Made by a program: the position numbers and the translations under genes. Under the pieces are notes generated by a model that had not been told where the DNA came from, made no database searches, and was given only the letters and a program-made list of their open reading frames with translations. From positions 91,365-155,364 of the forward strand of contig NZ_BMXP01000009.1 in the NCBI RefSeq assembly GCF_014651815.1: 64,000 bases of DNA. Direction: 5' to 3'. Within the stretch, counting starts at the first letter, position 1, and each line of letters begins with the position of its first letter. The stretch is from Alteromonas halophila (GTDB taxonomy: Bacteria > Pseudomonadota > Gammaproteobacteria > Enterobacterales > Alteromonadaceae). Shown here piece after piece: positions 27,427 to 35,308 of the stretch.

Positions 27427-27451
27427 GTACATATTTTAGTTAATATGTGCA
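27427..27451 (+). promoter_or_regulatory. AT-rich palindrome before the Vgb-like gene
   Basis: GTACATATT and AATATGTGCAC form an inverted repeat around a six-base centre, lying between the regulator gene and the beta-propeller gene. It may be an operator for a dimeric regulator or a weak hairpin. No known consensus is matched. Confidence 0.3.
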
Positions 27452-27511
27452 CCATTTAGCCGTTTGCTGCATATGTATACACACCATATTTTAAGCTGTG
27501 GGAGCTTTCTT

Positions 27512-28501
27512 ATGCTTAAACATCTTCTTGCATTGCTGGCGGCACTGCTGGTCAGTGCCGGTGTGATTGCCGATGACCATAGGTTACCGTCCAATGTGAC
27601 CTTCGAAAAATGGCAGGTTCCGTGGGAAAATACCCGCCCCCGAGATCCGATGATGGACAGTAAAGGCAATGTCTGGTTTTGCGGTCAGGCGGGCAACTAT
27701 ATCGGCAAGCTGAACCCGGCGACTGGCGATTTTGCGCGCTTTGACATGAGCCCGAACACTAATCCACACAACCTGATCGTCGATAGCGATGACAATGTCT
27801 GGTATGCCGGTAATCAGAATGCCCACATTGGTATGCTGAACCCTGAAACCGGTGATATTACCCGTTACCCAATGCCTGATGACGAGGCCAGAGACCCTCA
27901 TACCCTGACCTTCGATGCACAGGAAAATATCTGGTTTACTGTTCAGTGGGGTAATTTCATTGGTTATCTCGACACCCAGTCAGGTGACGTAACACTGCAT
28001 AAAGTGCCCATCTCTAATGCCCGCCCTTATGGCATCAGACTGGATGATAACGATACGCCCTGGATCGTGTTGCTAGGCACCAACAAGCTGGCCACTGTTC
28101 AAAATGGTGAGATCAACCTGATTGACCTGCCTCGCGAAGATGCCCGCCCCCGTCGCCTGGAAATTACAGATGATGGCAAGCTCTGGTATTCCGACTACGC
28201 CGAAGGCCGCTTAGGCAGCTACGATCCACAAACAGACACATTTGAAGAATGGGTACTGCCTACCGGTGCGTCGTCATCACCATACGCTACGGCACGGGAC
28301 AACCAGGGACGTATATGGCTGACAGATACCTCAGCGATCCCAAATCAGTTTATTGGTTTCTCGCCTGAACAAAAAGCCTTTATCAGCCAGACAGAAGTCG
28401 AATTTGGTGGCCATATCCGGCACACGTATGTGAACAGAACGACAGGGGCTATCTGGTTTGGCACTGACAGCGGGTATATCGCCAGAGCCATGCCAGAATA
28501 A
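27512..28501 (+). CDS. Exported Vgb-like beta-propeller protein
   Basis: This 329-residue protein has a signal peptide (LKHLLALLAALLVSAGVIA-DD) and repeated propeller blades of the virginiamycin-B-lyase type: GNVWFCGQAGNYIGKLNPATGD, NVWYAGNQNAHIGMLNPETGDI, ENIWFTVQWGNFIGYL, GKLWYSDYAEGRLGSYDP and GAIWFGTDSGYI. Family members include lyases, but many exported ones have unknown roles. It follows the RegA-like gene by about 110 bp. A shared transcript is possible but not shown. The ATG at 27512 is preferred because GGGAG precedes it and it begins the signal peptide. Confidence 0.82.
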   Translation: MLKHLLALLAALLVSAGVIADDHRLPSNVTFEKWQVPWENTRPRDPMMDSKGNVWFCGQAGNYIGKLNPATGDFARFDMSPNTNPHNLIVDSDDNVWYAGNQNAHIGMLNPETGDITRYPMPDDEARDPHTLTFDAQENIWFTVQWGNFIGYLDTQSGDVTLHKVPISNARPYGIRLDDNDTPWIVLLGTNKLATVQNGEINLIDLPREDARPRRLEITDDGKLWYSDYAEGRLGSYDPQTDTFEEWVLPTGASSSPYATARDNQGRIWLTDTSAIPNQFIGFSPEQKAFISQTEVEFGGHIRHTYVNRTTGAIWFGTDSGYIARAMPE

Positions 28502-28547
28502 TAACCAGGCGCGCTGGACATCGCGCCGTCATAAAACGACAGGCTGA

Positions 28548-30023
28548 TCAGGTAAAGATCCGTGGTGCCAGAAACACGGCCAGAAAAGTAACCAGCGCGA
28601 CGCTGGTGAGGTTGAGCCACAATCCGGTCCGCACCATCTGCGGAATGCTGATGTATCCAGACGAAAATACAATGGCATTCGGTGGGGTCGCGACCGGCAG
28701 CATAAATGCGCAACTGGCGGCCAGCGTTACCGGTACCGCCAGCGCGAGGGGTGAGCCGCCCATTTCCAACGCAACCACGGCCATCACCGGCAGAAACGTT
28801 GCCGTGGTGGCCAGATTACTGGTCAGTTCGGTCAGAAAGATAACTAACGTCGTTGCTGCCAGAATAACGATAACCAGACCAAATCCCTGTAACCCCGCAA
28901 GACTCTCACCCAGCCACTGCGCCAGACCTGTATCCGACACGGCCGCCGCCAGACTAAGACCACCACCGAATAACAACAGGATCCCCCAGGGGATTTGCTG
29001 CAGATCGCACACGTCCAGCAGACGTGCACCGCTTACTTTCCTGCCGGGAACAATAAACATCAGCAGCGCGCTAATCATTGCGATCCCCGCATCGCTTATC
29101 CCTTCAATGCCCAGCCAGTTACTCAGCACGGGGCGGAGCATCCAGGCCAGTGCAGTGGCAAGAAAGATAAGCGCTACACGTATTTCTTCTGGCGCCAGCG
29201 TGCCCAGCTCCGCGTACTGAACACGCAGATTTTCTCTCACATGCTGCGGGGTCGCAAAGCTGACCGGATACACATAGCGCGTCAGTAACCACCAGGTGAG
29301 GGGCAGCAAACACACAGCAACCGGCAGCCCCAACAGCATCCAGCGAGCAAATCCAATCTGTACATTGTGGGATTCGGCCATATACCCGGCCAGAAAGGCA
29401 TTGGGCGGGGTACCGACCAGCGTTGCCACACCACCAATTGTGGCGGCATATGCCACACCGAGCAATAGCGACAACTGAAAGTTTTGTTGCTCGGAGCGGT
29501 CATGCTGTTGCATGGTGGTAAGTACTGATACGGCGATTGGCAACAACATCATGGTGGTAGAAGTGTTGGTCATCCACATACTGAGCAGCGCACTGACCAG
29601 CATAAAACCCAGCACGACAGAACGGGCACTGGCGCTGACAAAGGTAAGGATAAACAAGGCGATACGCCGGTGCAGCCCCGACTTCTGGATCCCGGCAGCC
29701 AGCACAAAGCCCCCAAGGAAAAGATAAATGGTGGGATTCGCGTACGGGGCGGCAGCATCTTTCATTGACATGATGCCAAGTGGATCAAAGGCAATAAGCG
29801 GAAGCAGCGCAGTCGCCGGTACAGCGATGGCCTCGGTCGCCCACCATATGGCCATCCACAACGCGACCGCTGCGGTCATCCAGGCAACCCCGTCCAGTCC
29901 TGCCGGCGGCGCTGTCAGTAACAAAGCAACAAACGCCAGCGGACCGGCTACCAGACCAGTGTTCTGATAGTGCCTGCGCTGGGGTTGCGATTGCTCTTCT
30001 GGCAGTGTCTTACTGCGTTTCAC
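28548..30023 (-). CDS. DASS/SLC13-family anion symporter
   Basis: This permease of about 491 residues has 11-12 membrane segments. It shows the SLC13 motifs NTSTTMMLLPIAVSVL (substrate/sodium site 1), TLVGTPPNAF, a GILLLFGGGLSL loop, and SNLATTATFLPVM plus VATPPNAIVF (site 2). The family moves di- or tricarboxylates or sulphate with sodium. The start is uncertain: GTG at 30023 is taken here, and the frame is open to a TTG at 30068. It is convergent with the Vgb-like gene and divergent from a peptidase gene. Confidence 0.88.
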   Translation of the reverse strand: MKRSKTLPEEQSQPQRRHYQNTGLVAGPLAFVALLLTAPPAGLDGVAWMTAAVALWMAIWWATEAIAVPATALLPLIAFDPLGIMSMKDAAAPYANPTIYLFLGGFVLAAGIQKSGLHRRIALFILTFVSASARSVVLGFMLVSALLSMWMTNTSTTMMLLPIAVSVLTTMQQHDRSEQQNFQLSLLLGVAYAATIGGVATLVGTPPNAFLAGYMAESHNVQIGFARWMLLGLPVAVCLLPLTWWLLTRYVYPVSFATPQHVRENLRVQYAELGTLAPEEIRVALIFLATALAWMLRPVLSNWLGIEGISDAGIAMISALLMFIVPGRKVSGARLLDVCDLQQIPWGILLLFGGGLSLAAAVSDTGLAQWLGESLAGLQGFGLVIVILAATTLVIFLTELTSNLATTATFLPVMAVVALEMGGSPLALAVPVTLAASCAFMLPVATPPNAIVFSSGYISIPQMVRTGLWLNLTSVALVTFLAVFLAPRIFT

Positions 30024-30152
30024 AAATCTCTGCCTGTCTGAAATAAATGGTTGTACGCGAAGGGACAACTGGATGGATATGTACCATCAATTGCTGTCCC
30101 TCGCCCCGCTCTCTCTTTATACTACAGCCGTGTGCAGACAGGAATTCTCTTT

Positions 30153-31130
30153 ATGTCACCTCGCTTATTTTATTGTTTTACCGCACTGCTCGCTTTACCG
30201 CTGATGACGGCTATGCAGAACACAGCGAGCGCTGAGGACTCGCAGGCTGCGAATGTATGTCCTGCGCTGAACACCACCGAGCTGATGCATGACGTCACGG
30301 TGCTGGCCAGTGATGAGTTTGCTGGCAGAGAGCCCGCAACCAGGGGCCATGAGAAAGCACGGCAATACATCACCAAACGGTTCGCCGAGGTGCCGTTATC
30401 CGCGTTTCAGAGCACCTTTATTCACCCGTTTGAGTACGGCAGCAGCGGCCGCGGAACGAATATTATTGGCTATGCGAAAGGCACACAGTACTCTTCCCGC
30501 TACATTGTCATCACCGCCCATTATGACCACCTTGGCTATAAAGGCGGCCACATCTACAATGGGGCCGATGACAACGCATCTGGCGTGGCGGCAATGTTGG
30601 CACTGGCCCAGCAGCTGGCACTTACGCCACCACTACACAGTGTCATATTTATTGCCACAGATGCCGAAGAAGAGGGTCTGCATGGCGCACACGCCTTTTT
30701 CAGAGACCTGCCGGTTGCTTCATCAGCTATCGCACTGAACATCAATATCGACATGGTTGGCCAGGGGGGCAACCGTGACCGGCTGCTGTTGATTCATGAT
30801 GGCATTCATTCTTACCTGAAAAAGCCGCTTACACGGCTTAAGGACACTGTCAGTTCCTCACACCTCAGGCTGGGGCTCCGCAATGCCAGAAGCCAGCATT
30901 CCGCCCTCACCAGAAGTAACCGGGAAAACTGGCAACAGGCCAGTGACTATGCAGTCTTTGGAGAAAAGGGGATCCCGTTTATCCACATCGGATCCGCCAC
31001 GCATAATGATTACCATCAGCCCACTGATACAGTTGGAAATATCGACACGGGCTTTTTTACGCAGTCCGCCGGTATTGCTCACTGCGTTTTCAGGGCGTTA
31101 GATAAAGCATTGCCCGCCCACAGCTCCTAA
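30153..31130 (+). CDS. Exported M28-family zinc peptidase
   Basis: This 325-residue protein has a signal peptide (LFYCFTALLALPLMTAM…SA). An M28 aminopeptidase domain follows with its metal ligands in order: ITAHYDHLG (His/Asp), GADDNASGVAA (Asp), ATDAEEEGLHGA (Glu-Glu), INIDMVG (Asp) and HNDYHQPTDT (His). Two zinc ions are expected. It probably acts in the periplasm or outside the cell on peptides. ATG 30153 is chosen for AGGAA upstream and the signal peptide. It appears to be a single gene; the next gene converges. Confidence 0.9.
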   Translation: MSPRLFYCFTALLALPLMTAMQNTASAEDSQAANVCPALNTTELMHDVTVLASDEFAGREPATRGHEKARQYITKRFAEVPLSAFQSTFIHPFEYGSSGRGTNIIGYAKGTQYSSRYIVITAHYDHLGYKGGHIYNGADDNASGVAAMLALAQQLALTPPLHSVIFIATDAEEEGLHGAHAFFRDLPVASSAIALNINIDMVGQGGNRDRLLLIHDGIHSYLKKPLTRLKDTVSSSHLRLGLRNARSQHSALTRSNRENWQQASDYAVFGEKGIPFIHIGSATHNDYHQPTDTVGNIDTGFFTQSAGIAHCVFRALDKALPAHSS

Positions 31131-31246
31131 TAACGGCATCCCATGTCAGAAAGGTAGCAATGCAGCGGGCGACAGGGCATAAAAAACCACGTGGTGGGGT
31201 TTGCCGGGTATCACTGCTGCCGCCTCAGCAGGCAGCGCCAGATGTA

Positions 31247-32092
31247 TTATTGCGCGTGAAGCGCTGACTGGGCAGGAAGTTTATCGATATATACCTGTAG
31301 CCTTGCAGCGGACAATTCCCCCATATGCATGTCCACCAGTTTCCCCCTGCGATTAAAGAACAGGGTTGTCGGAAGCCCGGCGGCGCCGGATGAGCGACTA
31401 AGCGCCCGGGTCCTGTCCAGCAGCACATTATCAAGCTTTAGCCTGTTACGCTTTAAAAACGTTGCTACGGCAGAGGCAGTCTCTCCCTGATTAACAAAGA
31501 TAAAGTGGAGATCATCGTTCGCTGCCTGCGCCGCTTCCAGTACCGGCATTTCGCGACGACAGGGGGGACACCAGGATGCCCAGTAATTTACCACCATCGG
31601 CTTCCCTGAATACGCTGACAACGACAATGTATCGCCAGACAATGTTGCGACCGGTTCGCTGGGTAGACTTTTACCCTGTTTATACAGCGTCATTGCAAGA
31701 TCACCGGGCACCAGGACCAGCAAGGCAACAGCAATGCCCCTCACATACACGCCAAGCAACGCTTTATGACGGTAGCAGTAGAGAAGCAGCGCAGTAATGA
31801 AAGCAAAGTATCCAGTGGACGCGGAAAAACCACCGTCGCGAATATTCAGGATATGCAACGGTGCCTCGCTGTACTGGCTCCAGAACCTGATAACAAAAAC
31901 CGTTCGGGCCAGGAACAAGGCACTCAGCGCTGCGATATAAATGCCCGATGTTGCGCGCTCGGCCAGTTGCTCATTACCTGCAATCTTACGTCGCCCGGAT
32001 AAAAATTTTGTCGCCCCTATGAACACGCCCAGTGTGAGAAAAAGCAACAGCGTATCAAGCGGCAGTGCCAGCGGCCCCAGTGAAAGACTCAT
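31247..32092 (-). CDS. Membrane-anchored TlpA-like thioredoxin
   Basis: This 281-residue protein begins with four or five membrane helices (about residues 8-135) resembling the first part of prolipoprotein diacylglyceryl transferase-type membrane domains. It ends with a periplasmic thioredoxin domain: VVNYWASWCPPCRREMP, with the redox pair Cys175/Cys178, and a cis-Pro segment GLPTTLFFNR. It should reduce disulfides in the periplasm, as for cytochrome c or envelope proteins. The multi-helix N-terminus distinguishes it from simple single-anchor TlpA proteins. The substrate is unknown. Confidence 0.85.
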   Translation of the reverse strand: MSLSLGPLALPLDTLLLFLTLGVFIGATKFLSGRRKIAGNEQLAERATSGIYIAALSALFLARTVFVIRFWSQYSEAPLHILNIRDGGFSASTGYFAFITALLLYCYRHKALLGVYVRGIAVALLVLVPGDLAMTLYKQGKSLPSEPVATLSGDTLSLSAYSGKPMVVNYWASWCPPCRREMPVLEAAQAANDDLHFIFVNQGETASAVATFLKRNRLKLDNVLLDRTRALSRSSGAAGLPTTLFFNRRGKLVDMHMGELSAARLQVYIDKLPAQSALHAQ

Positions 32093-32423
32093 GAGCGTTT
32101 ACCTTTTAGCAAGATGCGAATACACCCAGCGCCAGCCTACCGGACTGAACTGACAAACATAGCGCGCTGCGTTTAACTGGCCTGACTGTGCGATATACCG
32201 CTATGTCCTTTTCATTAATCAAATGTTGTCAGCCACACAGCTACTGACTATATTTTAACCACCCCTGTTAATAGTGTGTGCCCTGGTAAAGGAAAAACGA
32301 TGACTTCCCACCTCTTTTCTGTCGGCGCTTACCGGTGTCTTTGCTGCTGGTCAGGCAGCTGCGCCCGGCTTTTTGCTTACGGGTCGTCTGCCATAGACCG
32401 CCCCCACAATAAGGATGTTGCAG

Positions 32424-33278
32424 ATGCTTAGTCTTAATGATGGCTTTAATCATCAGCGGCCCGACTGCAAAGCGGAAGTCAGACACCTGCAACGCCTGCT
32501 ACGCTTGCTGGGAGAAAACCTGGAGGCGGATGGCTTTTTCGGCCAGGCAACACAGGACGCTGTCATCGCGGTTCAGAAGCAGGCAGATCTGACACAGACC
32601 GGTGTTGTCGATGACGCTACCTGGCAGGCACTGGAACGCACGATAATACGCAATCACAGTGCCGAGTCGACACATGCTGAGAATACGGATACCCCGAAGG
32701 TGAGGCTGCGGGATGATTTTCGTGGTGATCTTGCCTGGATCCATGCGCGGGAAGGCCACGCCGGTAAGCCCTACTGGCCAGGGGGCGCGTCTGGAGTAAC
32801 CCTTGATCCTGGTTTTGATCTGGGCCAGCAGGAGCCACAGGCATTGGATGAGCATTACCAGCATGTACTGACACCTCAGCAACTCAGTGCCTGTCACCGC
32901 TGTATTGGTCTGAAAGGTAAAGAAGCAAAATCGTACCTGTCCTCGGCGACAGACTTAGCGGATATCAGGCTCTCTACAAAAGCGGCACTGGATGTGTTTC
33001 CGGCGGTTGTGGCGCCATACTGGGCAGCCATTGTTCAGCGGTTCCCGGCTCTTGCAAACACCAACACACCTGGAGCCGTGCAAACAGCACTGTTGTCGCT
33101 GGCCTTCAATCGTGGTCCTTATAACCGGGATCTGGCCTCCCTGTCCGACCCCATCAATGCCTCAGACTGGCAAACGGTGGCAGATAATATCAGTGCTATG
33201 CAGCAGAATCATTCTCTGGCTGGTATTCGCAAGCGTCGCCGAATGGAAGGTGAAATAATCCTTGCTGCGTTGTCCTAA
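32424..33278 (+). CDS. Peptidoglycan-binding and pesticin-like muramidase
   Basis: This 284-residue protein has an N-terminal PG_binding_1 repeat (about 18-75; VRHLQRLLRLLGENLEADGFFG) and a C-terminal muramidase of the pesticin/T4-lysozyme type. The muramidase has IHAREGHAGKPYWPG (catalytic Glu), SGVTLDPGFDLG (Asp) and ALLSLAFNRGP. It cleaves the glycan chain of peptidoglycan. There is no signal peptide, so it must be released by another route (lysis, injection, or an unseen helper). Holin, spanin and phage structural genes are absent nearby. ATG 32424 is preferred; ATG 32415 is too close to the AAGG. The 330 bp before it hold no convincing gene. Confidence 0.8.
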   Translation: MLSLNDGFNHQRPDCKAEVRHLQRLLRLLGENLEADGFFGQATQDAVIAVQKQADLTQTGVVDDATWQALERTIIRNHSAESTHAENTDTPKVRLRDDFRGDLAWIHAREGHAGKPYWPGGASGVTLDPGFDLGQQEPQALDEHYQHVLTPQQLSACHRCIGLKGKEAKSYLSSATDLADIRLSTKAALDVFPAVVAPYWAAIVQRFPALANTNTPGAVQTALLSLAFNRGPYNRDLASLSDPINASDWQTVADNISAMQQNHSLAGIRKRRRMEGEIILAALS

Positions 33279-33369
33279 AAAGAGAAACAGGCGCCGCTGG
33301 CGGGTGCAGATATTATGGGCGACGCATCTTTTTGCCTGTATCAGAAGATAATTTCACTTTACGCTTTAG

Positions 33370-33631
33370 GGAAGATGCGAATAAGTCTATCATCACTCAG
33401 CGAGTCCTGAAGTGCGTAGTCTCAAGGCAGGTTTCGCAAGCAATGGCCATCGCCCTTGGTAAGAAAGCTAACGCAGCGAATGCGTGCTTCAGGGCTCGCC
33501 CTTCGGGGCTTATAGCCAAGCACCTGCTCTGCGTTGGCCTTTTTGACTTAACCCGTTAGGTCTGCAAAAGACCGCCTTGATCAGGCACTTGGCTGTAAGC
33601 CTGAGCGGCGATAGACTTATTCGCATCTTCC
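33370..33631. mobile_element. 262-bp MITE with perfect 22-bp terminal inverted repeats
   Basis: The left end begins GGAAGATGCGAATAAG and the right end is its exact reverse complement over 22 bases (33370-33391 and 33610-33631). The interior has no transposase, only fragments such as CTAACGCAGCGAATGCGTGC and GCACCTGCTCTGCGTTGGC that pair as internal repeats. The size, ends and lack of coding capacity mark a non-autonomous transposon. The parental insertion sequence is not in the window. A target duplication could not be recognised. Confidence 0.8.
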
Positions 33632-33692
33632 TTGGCTATTACACGATACAAATCTGATAATTACACAAGGTAGCAACAACGTAACAGGTGTC

Positions 33693-33860
33693 ATGACATC
33701 AGCAACAGCAGTGCCCCTTATGCCGTACAGTGTAACGAGCGCCCACATAGAGGTGGCCGTCTCTGCCTGCGAGACGCCTCGCCAAGCGCTGTTCGCCATT
33801 GCTGAAAGCGCGGGCTACCGTTACCTGATACGCATCTTTGACCTGACAGAACCGGATTAA
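33693..33860 (+). CDS. Small 55-residue hypothetical protein before mscS
   Basis: The frame ATG-TAA reads MTSATAVPLMPYSVTSAHIE, VAVSACETPRQALFAIAES and AGYRYLIRIFDLTEPD. It has ACAGGTG upstream of the ATG and ends eight bases before the MscS start. The composition (amphipathic helix, then YRYLIRIFDL strand) looks like a small folded protein. No family is recognised. Cotranscription with the channel gene is likely if it is real. Confidence 0.5.
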   Translation: MTSATAVPLMPYSVTSAHIEVAVSACETPRQALFAIAESAGYRYLIRIFDLTEPD

Positions 33861-33868
33861 TAATAAAA

Positions 33869-35194
33869 ATGGAAGTAGCAACGCTGTCTCAACAGTTTGA
33901 AGCGCTGATTGATAAAACCCGCGCCGCAGTCGTCAGCACCGAATTCCTGATGCAACTACTGGTGATTGGCCTGATTTACCTGGCCAGTTTTGTTATTGCA
34001 GTGCGGCTTAAAAAGCAGTTTCGTTACACACACTCACAGCCTGAGTCGGGCGCGCACAGCCTGTATGTATTGATATATAAGCTGGGCAGCGCTATTTTTC
34101 CGGTACTGACAATCAGCTTTCTGAAGCTTACCACGGTGCTGGGTGAGCAATACCAGTTTGACGCATGGTTGCTGAACATTGCGCTGGTAGTAGCAGTAAT
34201 GATTTTCCTCAACTCGTTTATCAATGCCTTTGTGAGTAATGGGATCATTGCTGCGTTTATGCGTTGGGTTGGCCTGCCGATTGTTTTCTTACATCTTATA
34301 GGCGTATTACCCACGGTGATTGAGGCGTTGTCGTCCGTTTCGATGACGGTCGGCAATGTCAATGTGTCTGCCTATGGTGTTACCCGGGTGATGTTCTTCG
34401 GTGCACTGCTATTCTGGCTGGGCCGCGCCTCAAACACCGTTGGTCAGGATATCATTCGCAATCATAAAAACCTGGATATCACGACCAAAGAAGTCTTTGC
34501 CAAACTCTTTGAAGTTGCCCTGTTCTGTATTGTGATTCTGTTACTGCTGAACATTATGGGTATAAACCTGACCGCACTGGCCGTTTTTGGTGGTGCTGTA
34601 GGTGTGGGTCTGGGCCTGGGCTTACAGTCGATTGCCTCTAACTTTATTTCCGGCATCATTATTCTGCTCGACCGTTCGCTGACCGTGGGTGACTATGTCG
34701 AACTGGAGGACGGCAGCAAGGGCTTCGTGCGGGAGTTCAAAATGCGCTACGCCGTGCTGGAAACCTACGACGGCAAAGATATCCTGGTTCCCAATGAAAA
34801 ATTCATCAACTCGCTGCTTATCAACTGGACCCATAAAGATCCAAAACAGCGTTACCGGATTGATTTTTCTGTCGCCTACAAAACCGACATACGCGCAATG
34901 GTGGAGCTTATCAAAGACGCTGTCGCCGAACACCCTCAGGTGATCAGCGGCGAGGACATTCCGTTTGAAGAGCGTCCTGACTGTGAAATTGACAGTTTTG
35001 GTGACTCCGGGGTCAATATGTTTGTCGAATTCTGGATGGAAGGCATCGACGATGGGAAAAACCGGGTAGGTGGCGATTTGCTGCTTATCGTGTTCGAAAC
35101 ATTGCAAGCTAACAACATTGAGATCCCATTCCCACAGCGTGAGGTTCGGGTACTGAATGAATCTGCCATGACGGTGAAAAATACAACGCCATAG
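33869..35194 (+). CDS. MscS-type mechanosensitive ion channel
   Basis: This 441-residue protein has about four N-terminal membrane helices, then the pore helix with the small-residue pattern GGAVGVGLGLGLQSIASNFI. The beta domain follows (RSLTVGDYVELEDGSKGFV; DILVPNEKFINSLLINW), then the C-terminal alpha/beta domain. It opens under membrane tension to release solutes after osmotic downshock. It is larger than E. coli MscS (286) because of extra helices. A 55-codon frame ends eight bases before it. Confidence 0.92.
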   Translation: MEVATLSQQFEALIDKTRAAVVSTEFLMQLLVIGLIYLASFVIAVRLKKQFRYTHSQPESGAHSLYVLIYKLGSAIFPVLTISFLKLTTVLGEQYQFDAWLLNIALVVAVMIFLNSFINAFVSNGIIAAFMRWVGLPIVFLHLIGVLPTVIEALSSVSMTVGNVNVSAYGVTRVMFFGALLFWLGRASNTVGQDIIRNHKNLDITTKEVFAKLFEVALFCIVILLLLNIMGINLTALAVFGGAVGVGLGLGLQSIASNFISGIIILLDRSLTVGDYVELEDGSKGFVREFKMRYAVLETYDGKDILVPNEKFINSLLINWTHKDPKQRYRIDFSVAYKTDIRAMVELIKDAVAEHPQVISGEDIPFEERPDCEIDSFGDSGVNMFVEFWMEGIDDGKNRVGGDLLLIVFETLQANNIEIPFPQREVRVLNESAMTVKNTTP

Positions 35195-35308
35195 GGCAGC
35201 TTCTCATGTCAACAGCGCCAACAGTCAATGCTGGCGCCATGACAGCTGTTGCCGGCATTTTCAGCAGTGGCGGTGCCTGTGTGAAACGCGCCCGGTATTG
35301 TAACCAGA

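Noticed and set aside
32300..32431. A 43-codon frame with a good AAGGA site just before the muramidase gene
   Set aside because: The peptide is Cys/Trp-rich and unlike a folded protein, and it runs into the muramidase start. A leader peptide is possible but not supported.
33332..33559. A 75-codon frame inside the MITE
   Set aside because: It spans the left terminal repeat and is explained by the transposon; no protein family is recognised.
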